A model generated the notes under the pieces. It did no database searches and was not told the origin of the DNA. It saw only the letters and a list, made by a program, of their open reading frames with translations. From JAZQQB01 sp045628865 (GTDB lineage Bacteria; Bacillota; Clostridia; Lachnospirales; Lachnospiraceae), in assembly GCA_045628865.1 (NCBI GenBank), contig JAZQQB010000089.1, forward strand, positions 1-50,414: a stretch of DNA of 50,414 nt, given 5' to 3'. The position numbers and the translations under genes were made by a program. Numbering within the stretch: position 1 is the stretch's first letter; the number at the start of each line of letters is the position of its first letter. This document shows, piece by piece, positions 42,301-49,290 of this stretch.

Positions 42301-43684
42301 GATCAATGATACTTCTTATAGGAATTACTACAATTTCCATCCAAATTATAATACTGCATACAATGGAATGGATAGAACAAACTATGTTCAGCAGATCAAC
42401 AAAGGTCAGATTACATCTTATCCATATAAGTTGGATTCCTTCTTCTATGTGCCGCAGACGCATGGCCAGTATTATTCATTGGACATGAACGCAGATGATG
42501 ATGAAGATGGAGAAACTGATGTAGTAGTTTGGTATACCTTAACAAACAGTGGATCAGGTTACTATAATGTTGGTGGTAATGATTGTTTGAATAACTACTA
42601 TATTTATAACAAAGGTAACGTTACCTATACTGGTGTAGGTCATAGTGGTAAATCTGTATCTGTTATGGAGGCAAAATTATTCATTAATACCATGGTTGCA
42701 GCTTACAATGCAGGTACAAGAGATATCAAACTATCGATTACAGACAAAAATGGTAATCCGGCAACTACCTTATATGAATATGTAGATTTGGAAAATCAGT
42801 TGTACTTTACAGAGGATGTTCAGAGAATCTACTTTACTTATAATGATCCTAACATTGTTAAGACTAACAAAAACGGTGCAGTTAGCTTTTATATGACCAA
42901 AACAGGTAATTCCAATGTTCCAGCTAGTATTACAGAAAATGGTGTGACGTATCACTTAAAGGAATCTACTGTAACAATTCCTGATAGTGCACGAACGAAG
43001 CTGTATTCACCAGCAAATGGTATTACCATTGATGCAAGATACAAACAGGATTATTATGTTCTTGCTCAGACCAAGGAAGGCGATTATCAGTATGTTTCTA
43101 TGGCTGAATTGTTTGAAAAAACATCCTTGTATCGTTGTGACCAGTTTGGTTTCTATCCAAACAGGTTAGATGATTCCAGCGGACAGAATTACTGGTATGT
43201 AAGGTGCTTTAACTGGAATACCTCTGCATTTGAGATCATTCCATTGGTTGATCAGGCTAGCGCAGGCAATGCATGGTGGAAAGCATCTATTGTTCCACAT
43301 TTATATACGGAAACCATTACAACAAGTGGTAAAACACAGGTGATCGAATTCACAGATATGGTTGTCAGACGTAAGTCAGATGATTCAATTGTAAGTTATG
43401 GTGATATTGGTGCAACAAGCAGCAAATTCCCTTATGATGAAATGAAGAATAAAGAATTTGCAATCCTTTCACCAGATCAGATCTATTATATTGAAATACC
43501 ATTGAATGCACTTCGTGAGGCAGGTATTATTTCATATGATATTACCAAAAATGATATGATCATTGGTGTATTGCCGTACTACTCAACTGTAAACAAATTT
43601 ACAAATGCTAAGAAGTTTAAATACGGAAATCTAACCTATCAGTCAGTCAACTATGCATCCGTAAATATCTTCGATCTTGATTAA
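36374..43684 (+). CDS. Giant secreted DUF5057-like protein with InlB-type repeats
   Basis: 2436 residues. Signal peptide (KIGGSALAFTLAGILSFQLV), probable cleavage near VVDA-KV. The N-terminal module contains YHILEIVPDRSEAEFGYLIG. Five InlB/Listeria-Bacteroides-type repeats lie at about residues 401-476, 485-565, 571-636, 641-706 and 716-789, each ending in GW and W motifs such as YAFAGWYLDGNYTEA and ITLFAKWD. An Asn/Asp/Glu-rich linker covers residues about 789-829. The C-terminal 1600 residues include a second LEIQPNTPVSNSKDD and a Rossmann-like segment (YDMLILGFSDMYQDI, GKSVLFAHDTTSF) as in DUF5057 proteins. There is no LPxTG, membrane anchor or dockerin. As last gene of the pilus operon, it may be a pilus-associated adhesin or released effector. 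Confidence 0.8.
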   Translation: MKKNLVKIGGSALAFTLAGILSFQLVTNHEIVVDAKVDTLSGIEQIRNEIMGKDDQAYHILEIVPDRSEAEFGYLIGGSEPFYYAPDPDHANDIVEAKYLVGNSKLTYQDCSLWDENNHCWISVESKLSNPNWSEADKQTFMALITDKYFEKTGVNGDLKNIVSYTYDSYPFERGTLVFDTGDYNIDMVPLGQDYINGNYYIGSAGASGTIAKGTNLSQYPGSGLYYKKITDIGSDGNYYTGYILVGNIDAVKEDAMNAVSNAIVVVDLQNNAASVSNGVLTSGNTYTITPKITGTGYDDQLAIDSISYQVKVTYWYNNVVSETGFEPVANSPFGSYGLTFTTDENKLKVAYAETNGYKVTNVEIKPLSVSLEIGGTPVDYYNPNIEISTSLVGINPNLQYWTVDYNINNPSGTTLLDSFSSDTVVEGAYTIRRATVKEDTYYLAGWSIVSGGPIVYGAEQTIQLTENLTLFGVWNTKTPGTAVHTYYVNYHVNAPEGAVVTGTPTNASGIAGEYSLGWPSAAGYTFMGWATSSTAAESGTVSYSYGNRTVSLNSNLDLWGVWRSNEPGMYSITFDTRGGSAIPTTSGSTIPTSIPETRKNGYAFAGWYLDGNYTEAVVPGTTINNDITLFAKWDQLASNVFNIYFESNGGSICAGVTGTVLPDPLPTPTKDGFIFDGWFLDAGFAEAAAAGAVITKTVTLYAKWTAVPPANLVTYTVSFNENKPEGATGTVSGMPGSATVNDGESYEIPEGTPSLSGYTFMGWGYGDGPAPPSITVTSDVTLNATWVVDGDGEKNGGGNNNDDENNNDNENNNDDENDGDDSNANASKSNQTDSILLAGLDLLFGEPLTVSAAEGDIIAPYPYYKLSYSVINDNSKFDPNLQKIDAEFAAKYADQGFAFIESNEVDNSDPNGFKYYVYLSAGIANYVPDHSGNFKLIKDGETGYDAGNLSTVLAKENYGSFTNKEMFRQYVFDLEPAEYSMFNIQVHTYTPSELNAMDTKDINNLLGKMGLVYIGNGFASGVNPNGGTRINFPANDLTVEKTKDLFSTIVTMQIPTIVDASISFFTGGNGNIGNNGQNANIQKLIVLLLQGDYRQFLDANGQVSLPSNWFSYYEDAVAFNSNLTGVHDFILSYYRYHSSQSSIVNSNFATMGLCTNTMGDTGFEEVLSEIMTENDFRSADTGSGYAQLDTGINFGRAIRHIINYTSQRVVIQKTSLRVLEIQPNTPVSNSKDDELTKEIVSSWVGGDISADNITIDTMTIHEFVGHIEDLNSIYDLIYIGSDATSFNHETVNASYVQVTSKTQTEYVKLYNLAYNRWDYVRVGDPIYNYTEYTTVTARTAGREYVTRDTTGANPTVIVGTSSTPVKYYYTKYIDKPDITRVNNALVYNNGIVTIRPGALAGNSSQQAATYIPLTSQYRTEGQGGVIPVYNDQSMRGMIYTNIGDVTNVYGAGGGNILSGILRTDWRNGQIGTSQNDLVNSWVRYAGYDLSMEKYNALMDFVDASYPIVVSSRLYGTDNDGNRCVDQTTVDNSSYMYDFLNATLKMGNVVSTTDVSDGANSKFRFYVNRPKLVLTIKSYGPNDSLNASDNSGGIVHQLSKSDDGKFVLYYEFELENLGAVSTDTLYTLRLFLDTNADGKFSEAYEELEGIVITEKDSGATVSYNAIKTNKTYVAKRELPASYDGVLTWDLQVEQNKNAMIRCSEEGYTKILNGRTAEIKILQIMKSTDNNANLNLQWAIGTANDNGSNTDPVYQVYHSLVYGTKGRTLTVRTAAGNESLYVAGNGINDDYHLKIESITTDEYARRYANKTLNLDQYDMLILGFSDMYQDIKADSLYGDGGLIDFIESGKSVLFAHDTTSFWQYDTYWSYYMNRYIRNYVGMDTYGVTMAYTKQVDDWQYYDVLRSGYGFSKPATTTEKCLWNLLYPTKDANGRYNYNTKNIAFKPGSNRTRTVPEVQGFAIQPIVRCRVTSDQWAWINDTSYRNYYNFHPNYNTAYNGMDRTNYVQQINKGQITSYPYKLDSFFYVPQTHGQYYSLDMNADDDEDGETDVVVWYTLTNSGSGYYNVGGNDCLNNYYIYNKGNVTYTGVGHSGKSVSVMEAKLFINTMVAAYNAGTRDIKLSITDKNGNPATTLYEYVDLENQLYFTEDVQRIYFTYNDPNIVKTNKNGAVSFYMTKTGNSNVPASITENGVTYHLKESTVTIPDSARTKLYSPANGITIDARYKQDYYVLAQTKEGDYQYVSMAELFEKTSLYRCDQFGFYPNRLDDSSGQNYWYVRCFNWNTSAFEIIPLVDQASAGNAWWKASIVPHLYTETITTSGKTQVIEFTDMVVRRKSDDSIVSYGDIGATSSKFPYDEMKNKEFAILSPDQIYYIEIPLNALREAGIISYDITKNDMIIGVLPYYSTVNKFTNAKKFKYGNLTYQSVNYASVNIFDLD

Positions 43685-43692
43685 AAGAAGCT

Positions 43693-43722
43693 GGGGCAGA
43701 TGTCAAATCTGCCCCGTTTTTT
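43693..43722 (+). terminator. Terminator of the pilus locus
   Basis: GGGGCAGAT-GTCAA-ATCTGCCCC (9-bp perfect stem) followed by GTTTTTT, right after the giant gene. Confidence 0.95.
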
Positions 43723-43742
43723 GGGTTTTTGACACTCTAATC

Positions 43743-43866
43743 TTGATAGGAAAGTTCTCCGAAATTACCTATCAAATAAAAAGGTCCGCGATGGATCGCA
43801 CCTCGCGGAGAGGAAGGTAATGCTACGCATACCGCTCGGGCGCGAAGTGTGTGCGAGCACACACTT
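43743..43866. repeat. Palindromic structured repeat element, copy 2
   Basis: TTGATAGG (43743-43750) pairs with CCTATCAA (43768-43775) around the core AAAGTTCTCCGAAATTA. The core shares ATAGGAAAGTTCTCCGAA and TTACCTAT with copy 1 at 10481, while the outer stem has changed on both sides (compensatory). It is followed by other small stems: GCGAT-GG-ATCGC near 43788, GGTA.TG/CA.TACC near 43816, and AAGTGTGTG-CGAG-CACACACTT at 43845-43866. As in copy 1, it follows directly on a strong terminator. Confidence 0.7.
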
Positions 43867-44128
43867 TGTTCCGAATATAGAAATGTATAATGTATAAAAA
43901 TGACTGAAAACCGTAAAAACTCAGATTTTATGCGGCTTTCAGGGGTGTCTGAAACGTTTATGGATAAACGCTATTTCCAAAAAATGGAAATTTCTATAGG
44001 CATTTGTTACAAAATGATTACGCATCCATTGCTGTTTTGATACATTTTTTACATATGTTTTTACTTAATTACCTTCAAATTCTATAAAATGGGTGGAGTT
44101 TTACAAAAAATTTGGGCAATGTTTTACA
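43867..44128. other. Noncoding stretch with small hairpins upstream of the lytic transglycosylase gene
   Basis: No credible gene. Stems seen: TCAGA (43921) with TCTGA (43948), CGTTTA-TGGA-TAAACG (43955-43970) and ATTTCC-AAAAAAT-GGAAAT (43973-43991). Further on the sequence is T-rich. It could hold regulatory sites for the wall hydrolase gene, but no known motif is recognised. Confidence 0.4.
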
Positions 44129-44156
44129 TTTACACGTTCCTTTTCGGCATGATAAC
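44129..44156 (+). promoter_or_regulatory. Possible promoter of the lytic transglycosylase gene
   Basis: TTTACA (44129-44134), 16-nt spacer, GATAAC (44151-44156), 30 nt before the ATG. A moderate match to sigma-A consensus. Confidence 0.4.
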
Positions 44157-44185
44157 ATGTGGACTCATAGGAAAGGAAAGTGCAT

Positions 44186-44953
44186 ATGAAGAAATTAGCA
44201 AGAACAACCGTAACTGTTATTTTTATGCTTGTAATGATTATTACATCCATATCTGTAGAAGCGAAGGAAGCATCTACTAATAACTTTGCAAATCATTATC
44301 AAGTGTCATATGAGGCAGTCAATACGGAAATATCCATTGAGAACTTAACGGATAGTTCTTATGAAGACTATTCAGAAAATGTAACTGTAAACGAAGATGA
44401 ATCTATGATGATTACTCCTGCTGGAACAGGAAGTATATATTTTGAAACATATTATGAAGATTATCCATTTCTTGCATTAGCGGACTGTAGGACAATCGGA
44501 AGTGTAAATCTGGATGCAGATTTTCAAAGATATGTTTATGAGACAGCAATCAGCTATGGATTAAATCCTTATGTTGTATTTGGTTTGATCGAAAGAGAAT
44601 CAACCTATCAACCTGATGCTGTAAATGGTTCTCACAAAGGACTTATGCAGATCACTGCGAAATACCAGAAGCAAAGAATGGCAGAGTTGGGCTGTACAGA
44701 TTTATATGACCCATACCAGAATGTTTTGGTGGGATGTTCCTATCTTGCAGAACTTTTGGTAACCTCTGATGGAAACTATGAACTTGCGTTGATGTACTAC
44801 AACGAAGGTAATAAGGCAAAAGGAAAGTATTCAAGAAAGGGCGCAAGCTCTTATGCGAAGTACATTTTAAGACGTGCAGATGAGATGGTTATAGAAATCA
44901 GTCAGAATGCATATTATGCGTATGAAAATCCTGCTGAGGAATCAGGTTTGTAA
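44186..44953 (+). CDS. Secreted lytic transglycosylase (SLT domain)
   Basis: 255 residues. Signal peptide MKKLARTTVTVIFMLVMIIT-SISVEA. A Glu/Asn/Ser-rich spacer is followed by a C-terminal SLT lysozyme-like domain: VVFGLIERESTYQPDAV with the probable catalytic Glu138, then SHKGLMQITAKYQ and LALMYYNEGNKAKG (AxxYN-type motif). It cleaves peptidoglycan glycan strands to anhydro-muropeptides. The ATG at 44186 follows AAGGAAAG; a GTG two codons earlier falls in that site. It lies next to the pilus locus but on its own transcript, and could open the wall for pilus passage. Confidence 0.9.
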   Translation: MKKLARTTVTVIFMLVMIITSISVEAKEASTNNFANHYQVSYEAVNTEISIENLTDSSYEDYSENVTVNEDESMMITPAGTGSIYFETYYEDYPFLALADCRTIGSVNLDADFQRYVYETAISYGLNPYVVFGLIERESTYQPDAVNGSHKGLMQITAKYQKQRMAELGCTDLYDPYQNVLVGCSYLAELLVTSDGNYELALMYYNEGNKAKGKYSRKGASSYAKYILRRADEMVIEISQNAYYAYENPAEESGL

Positions 44954-44962
44954 AAAAAGTGC

Positions 44963-44991
44963 TTGACAGTAGTATATAAATATGCTTTAAT
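44963..44991 (+). promoter_or_regulatory. Promoter of the T-box/tyrS operon
   Basis: TTGACA (44963-44968), 17-nt spacer, TTTAAT (44986-44991), starting transcription near 44998 at the head of the T-box leader. Confidence 0.75.
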
Positions 44992-44997
44992 TGAGAA

Positions 44998-45289
44998 AAG
45001 TTGAAACAGAAAAAGCTATGACGAGAATAAGTAATAAAAGGTCAAGACTTTACAGAGAGTTGCCGGTTGCTGAGAGGCGCATTGTTTTCTTTTATGAATA
45101 CATCTTTGAGCTGCACACCGAATGCAAGGAATTGCTAGTAGGCTGTGACGGGTTGGTATCCGTTAATTGTACTGAAGTGTTGATTGACACTTACTGAGGC
45201 AGATGGTGTGAGCTGTTTGCGAACAAAGGTGGTAACGCGAGATTATTATAGACCTCGTCCTTTTTAGAAAGGACGGGGTCTTTGTTTTT
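44998..45289 (+). promoter_or_regulatory. T-box leader, tyrosine type
   Basis: A tRNA-sensing leader of about 290 nt. Stem I features are the AGAGAG element (near 45053) and distal loop, then GAA-TAC-A at 45096-45102, placed as a specifier codon in the Stem I 3' strand before TTTGAGCTGC. TAC (45099-45101) specifies tyrosine, in agreement with tyrS downstream. The T-box sequence AAAGGTGGTAACGCG is at 45225-45239; its TGGT would pair with the ACCA end of uncharged tRNA-Tyr. The terminator GACCTCGTCCTTT / AAAGGACGGGGTC plus T-rich tail is at 45251-45289. A 68-codon frame inside is spurious. Confidence 0.93.
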
Positions 45290-45330
45290 GTCTATTTCAA
45301 CAAATTTTTTTATGACAGAGGGAGACAGAT

Positions 45331-46308
45331 ATGAAAGAATTATTCAACTTAATGAGCTACAGACCGGGAGTAAAGGTTGTAGATGCAACTTTAAGAGATG
45401 GTGGATTGGTAAATGATTTTTATTTTTCAGATGAATTCGTAAAGGCATTGTATGAAACAAACTTAAAAGCTGGTGTGGATTACATGGAAATGGGCTACAG
45501 AGCAGATAAGACAATGTTTGATGTAGATAAATTTGGTAAATGGAAATTCTCAAACGATGATGATATCTTAAAAGTAATCGGTGGTGAAAAGAACGATGCA
45601 TTAAAGCTTGCTTTGATGGCAGACGTAGGACGTTGTGATTACAAGAATGACATTCAGGATAGAGCAAACAGCCCAATCGATCTGATCCGAGTTGCTACTT
45701 ACTTACATCAGATCCCAACAGCAATCGATATGATCGAAGATGCTAAGAAAAAAGGCTATGAAGTAAGCTGTAATATTATGGCTATTTCAGGTGGACAGGA
45801 AAGCGATATTAAGGTTGCACTTGATATGATCGGGCAGTCTCCAGTAGATGTAATCTATATCGTAGATAGCTATGGTTCTATTTTCCCAGAAGAAATGGGA
45901 CGAGTTGCTAATTTGTTTGGCGAATTTGCAGCAAAATACAACAAGAAACTTGGTATTCATGCTCATGATAATCAGAGACTTGCTTTTGCTAATACAATCG
46001 AATGTGTTGGTGATGGCGTAGATTACTTAGATGCTACATATGCAGCTATGGGACGTGGAGCTGGTAACTGTGCAATGGAATTATTACTTGGTTTCTTAAG
46101 AAATCCAAAGTACAATACATACCCAGTATTCAAATTTATCGAACAGTACATGAACCCAATGAAGGAACAGGGTATTGTTTGGGGATATGATCTTCAGTAC
46201 TTATTAACTGGTATTATGAATCAGCATCCAAGAACTGCAATCGCTTATACTTCAGAGAAGAGAAAAGATATTACAGAATTCTACAAAGAGGTTATGAGCC
46301 AGGAGTGA
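45331..46308 (+). CDS. HMGL-family aldolase (4-hydroxy-2-oxovalerate aldolase-like)
   Basis: 325 residues with the DRE-TIM metallolyase barrel. The signature DATLRDGG lies at residues 18-25, with a metal-site GIHAHDNQRLAFAN near 209 and GMGRGAG-like AAMGRGAGNCAMELLLGFL. It lacks the C-terminal regulatory domain of 2-isopropylmalate synthases. Substrates are likely an acyl or aldehyde partner plus pyruvate or a related 2-oxoacid, but cannot be named. GAGGGAGAC precedes the ATG. It is the first gene behind the tyrosine T-box and is followed by tyrS 56 nt downstream, so it is induced by tyrosine starvation. Confidence 0.85.
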   Translation: MKELFNLMSYRPGVKVVDATLRDGGLVNDFYFSDEFVKALYETNLKAGVDYMEMGYRADKTMFDVDKFGKWKFSNDDDILKVIGGEKNDALKLALMADVGRCDYKNDIQDRANSPIDLIRVATYLHQIPTAIDMIEDAKKKGYEVSCNIMAISGGQESDIKVALDMIGQSPVDVIYIVDSYGSIFPEEMGRVANLFGEFAAKYNKKLGIHAHDNQRLAFANTIECVGDGVDYLDATYAAMGRGAGNCAMELLLGFLRNPKYNTYPVFKFIEQYMNPMKEQGIVWGYDLQYLLTGIMNQHPRTAIAYTSEKRKDITEFYKEVMSQE

Positions 46309-46364
46309 AATGAATCCTACAAGCCGGGAGAGGATTGTTAGGAAAAAATGTGGAGGAATTGACA

Positions 46365-47588
46365 ATGAAATTATATGATGAATTAGTTGCCCGTGGGTTG
46401 ATCGCCCAGGTTACAGATGAAGCTTTGATCAGAGAGTTGATCGATAATGGTAAAGCAACATTTTATATTGGGTTTGACCCGACAGCAGACAGCTTACATG
46501 TAGGTCACTTCATGGCACTTTGCTTAATGAAGAGATTACAGATGGCTGGTAACAAGCCAATCGCTTTGATCGGTGGTGGTACAGCTATGATTGGTGATCC
46601 ATCGGGTAAATCCGATATGCGTCAGATGATGACAAAGGAAACAATCAATCACAACGTTGAATGCTTCAAAAAGCAGATGAGCCGTTTCATTGATTTTTCA
46701 GATGACAAGGCTATGTTAGTTAACAATGCTGACTGGATCTTAGATTTGAATTACATGGATGTTTTACGCGATATAGGACCTCATTTCAGTGTTAACCGTA
46801 TGCTTGCAGCAGAATGTTACAAACAGCGTATGGAAAGAGGCTTGACATTCCTTGAATTTAACTACATGATCATGCAGTCATACGACTTTTTACAGTTGTT
46901 TGAGCGTTACGGCTGTAACTTACAGTTTGGTGGAGATGATCAGTGGTCTAACATGTTAGGTGGTACTGAACTCATCCGTCGTAAACTTGGTAAAGATGCT
47001 TCTGCTATGACAATTACATTGCTTCTTAATTCAGAAGGTAAGAAGATGGGTAAGACTGTATCAGGTGCTGTATGGCTTGATCCAGAAAAGACTACACCAT
47101 ACGATTTCTACCAGTACTGGAGAAATGTAGGGGATGCCGATGTATTGAAATGTATCAGAATGCTTACATTCTTACCACTTGAACAGATTGATGAGATGGA
47201 CAAATGGGAAGGAAGCCAGTTGAACCAGGCGAAAGAAATCTTGGCTTACGAATTAACTAAGTTAGTTCATGGTGAAGAAGAAGCCGAAAAAGCACAGAAG
47301 GCAGCAAAAGAGATTTTTGCAGGTGCAGGAAACTCAGAAAACATGCCATCAGTAACTTTAGAGGATGCTGACTTTACAGACGGTTCTATCGATATCATTT
47401 CTATTCTTGTTAAGGCTGGTCTTGCTGCAACCCGTTCGGAGGGACGTCGTGCCGTTGAACAGGGTGGTGTTACTGTAAACAATGAAAAGGTAACAGACTT
47501 TAAGACTACTTACACAGTAGAGGAAATGAAGGCTGAAGAGCATATCGTTAAGAAGGGCAAGAAGAACTTCAAGAAGGTGCTTGCTTAA
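46365..47588 (+). CDS. tyrS: Tyrosyl-tRNA synthetase
   Basis: Class I aminoacyl-tRNA synthetase, 407 residues from the ATG at 46365, which has TGGAGG 8 nt upstream; the in-frame start at 46335 is rejected. HVGH (residues 45-48) is the HIGH motif and KMGKT (227-231) the KMSKS equivalent. FEFNY-like FLEFNYMIMQSYDFL and FGGDDQWSNMLGG contact tyrosine and adenylate. A C-terminal S4-type RNA-binding domain (KAGLAATRSEGRRAVEQGGV) completes the enzyme. Controlled by the tyrosine T-box via the shared transcript. Confidence 0.97.
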   Translation: MKLYDELVARGLIAQVTDEALIRELIDNGKATFYIGFDPTADSLHVGHFMALCLMKRLQMAGNKPIALIGGGTAMIGDPSGKSDMRQMMTKETINHNVECFKKQMSRFIDFSDDKAMLVNNADWILDLNYMDVLRDIGPHFSVNRMLAAECYKQRMERGLTFLEFNYMIMQSYDFLQLFERYGCNLQFGGDDQWSNMLGGTELIRRKLGKDASAMTITLLLNSEGKKMGKTVSGAVWLDPEKTTPYDFYQYWRNVGDADVLKCIRMLTFLPLEQIDEMDKWEGSQLNQAKEILAYELTKLVHGEEEAEKAQKAAKEIFAGAGNSENMPSVTLEDADFTDGSIDIISILVKAGLAATRSEGRRAVEQGGVTVNNEKVTDFKTTYTVEEMKAEEHIVKKGKKNFKKVLA

Positions 47589-47594
47589 TAGATT

Positions 47595-47632
47595 GAGGCT
47601 ATCTTACAATACTGTAAGATGGTCTCTTTTTT
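47595..47632 (+). terminator. Terminator after tyrS
   Basis: GAGGCTATCTTACA pairs with TGTAAGATGGTCTC (14 bp with two G-U pairs) around ATAC, then TTTTTT. Confidence 0.93.
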
Positions 47633-47874
47633 GTAAGTCGATTCCATGGAGAATATAGAAATGGAATAGAAGAAATATTTAACAGCGCAGCAAATGGAAT
47701 TGATCTTGAGGATAATGGAGATACAGCAAAGAGAAGAATATGTTATTCTTTGATTTATAGCTTATGCTAGAGTTGAAAGAAAGCCTTTGCAAGAAATTGA
47801 AAGACCGTCTTTGAAAGAAATACTTGGCAGATTTCCTTTTTGGTTATACAATATAATATAGTTTTTTGAGATAG
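47633..47874. other. Gap with a possible gene remnant
   Basis: About 240 nt without a real gene. One frame stays open from 47633 to a TAG at 47768 and reads ...FHGEYRNGIEEIFNSAANG..., then LEDNGDTAKRR, with no in-frame start. It could be a decayed gene fragment or chance. A short stem AAGAATA-TGT-TATTCTT lies near 47735. Confidence 0.3.
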
Positions 47875-47901
47875 AAAGCCATGCAATCCTGCATGGCTTT
47901 T
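47875..47901 (+). terminator. Terminator-like hairpin upstream of the SGNH gene
   Basis: AAAGCCATGCA-ATCC-TGCATGGCTTT, an 11-bp perfect stem, with TTTTC at the 3' side. A nearly symmetric A/T layout means it could also act on the minus strand. Confidence 0.75.
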
Positions 47902-47995
47902 CATATGACGAGTATGATGCCTATATAGATTATGAAGGAATTTATGCGGATCTTTCAATCGTTATAGGCGTTCTTGAATGAGAGAGGCAGAGGAA

Positions 47996-49195
47996 ATGAG
48001 CGAATTTACAAAGTGGGTTTCCTGTTGGGGAAATGCAACATCCATTATAGATCAGACAGCTACAACTTACAGCAAAAATCTGACATTACGATATCCTGTT
48101 TTTATGGTGTTTTCAGGCAGCAGGCTTCGTTTTCGTTTTTCGAATCTGACAGGTACAGAACCTGTAATGATAAAAGCAAATGTGGCAAGAACAGGAAAGT
48201 CTGTTGGTGAAACAACGGATGTTGTGCATACCATATGCAATGAGATAGATCCAGAAACCAGCCGGGATATAACAGTGGATGGGAAACTCTCGTTTGAGAT
48301 TGCACCTGGCTGCGAGGTGGTTAGTGATGAGATTTCCTTTGCAGTAGTCGCTGGAGAATCCGTTTGTGTAAGCATGTATTTGGAAGGGTATACCCAGATG
48401 AATGCAGGAGTTTTGATTACTGGTCCATTGTCAAAGGGTTTCTTTGCATATGGGGATTATCAACACAGCAAAGAATTACCGATGGATCTTACCAGAAGCA
48501 CCAATTGGTTCTACTTTTTAAACACCATTGATGTATATACAGAAGACCATAACAAAGCCATTGTATGTTTTGGGGATTCTATTACAGCTCAGGACTGGCC
48601 AGATTATCTTAGCCTTTTACTATGGGAGAATGGCCGCCGAGATACTGCAGTGATTCGTAGAGCAGTCAGTGGAACAAGAATCTTAAGACAGTATGACTGC
48701 ATTACATATGCTGCATATGGCTTAAAGGGAGAAACAAGATTCCCAATAGAAATCAATGTTTCAGGAGCGGATTCTGTAATCTTACAGCATGGAATCAATG
48801 ATATCATTCATCCTGTTGGAACTAATGTCAATCCTTTCAGACCAATGTCTGATTTTCCTACAGCGAAGGAAATGGAAGATGGCGTGACAAAGTTATATAT
48901 TGAACATGCTAGAAAGTTAGGATTAAAAGTATATGGTGGTACATTGTTACCTATTTTAGGATGGAGAACCTATGCAGATTTTCGAGAGGAATTGAAGAAT
49001 ACTTATAATGACTGGTTAAGAACAACAGAATTATTGGACGGCTGCGTTGATTTTGATAAGGCAGTAAGAGACCTTAAGGATCCAAGAAAATTTGCAGAAG
49101 GATATGACAGTGGTGATCATTTACATCCATCTGTAAAAGCATATAAGAGAATGGCAGAAGAAGTTGCTAAGATGATTATTTTTGATGTATCGTAA
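47996..49195 (+). CDS. SGNH/GDSL hydrolase
   Basis: 399 residues, no signal peptide. Residues 1-185 form a beta-rich N-terminal domain of unknown type. The SGNH esterase domain follows: block I VCFGDSITAQDW with nucleophile Ser195, block II Gly in AVSGTRIL, block III ILQHGINDIIHP (Asn) and block V GYDSGDHLHPSVKAY with Asp374 and His377. Such enzymes deacetylate sugars or act as esterases; a carbohydrate esterase is the likeliest role. AGAGAGG lies 8 nt before the ATG at 47996; an ATG 6 codons earlier lacks a site. It stands alone between a terminator-like hairpin and the toxin promoter. Confidence 0.88.
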   Translation: MSEFTKWVSCWGNATSIIDQTATTYSKNLTLRYPVFMVFSGSRLRFRFSNLTGTEPVMIKANVARTGKSVGETTDVVHTICNEIDPETSRDITVDGKLSFEIAPGCEVVSDEISFAVVAGESVCVSMYLEGYTQMNAGVLITGPLSKGFFAYGDYQHSKELPMDLTRSTNWFYFLNTIDVYTEDHNKAIVCFGDSITAQDWPDYLSLLLWENGRRDTAVIRRAVSGTRILRQYDCITYAAYGLKGETRFPIEINVSGADSVILQHGINDIIHPVGTNVNPFRPMSDFPTAKEMEDGVTKLYIEHARKLGLKVYGGTLLPILGWRTYADFREELKNTYNDWLRTTELLDGCVDFDKAVRDLKDPRKFAEGYDSGDHLHPSVKAYKRMAEEVAKMIIFDVS

Positions 49196-49290
49196 GTATG
49201 CTATGTTTTTGGGGAATAATGAATAAAATATGTCGTCTGTCGCTTTTGGCATGCTGATTGTCGTATTACGTATTATTTTTTTGCAGTGTT

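Noticed and set aside
42080..42463. 127-codon minus-strand frame inside the giant gene
   Set aside because: It is a shadow of the repetitive Asn/Tyr-rich coding strand, with no ribosome binding site or plausible protein features.
44991..45197. 68-codon open frame before the aldolase gene
   Set aside because: It lies entirely in the T-box leader, whose specifier, T-box and terminator motifs explain the sequence.
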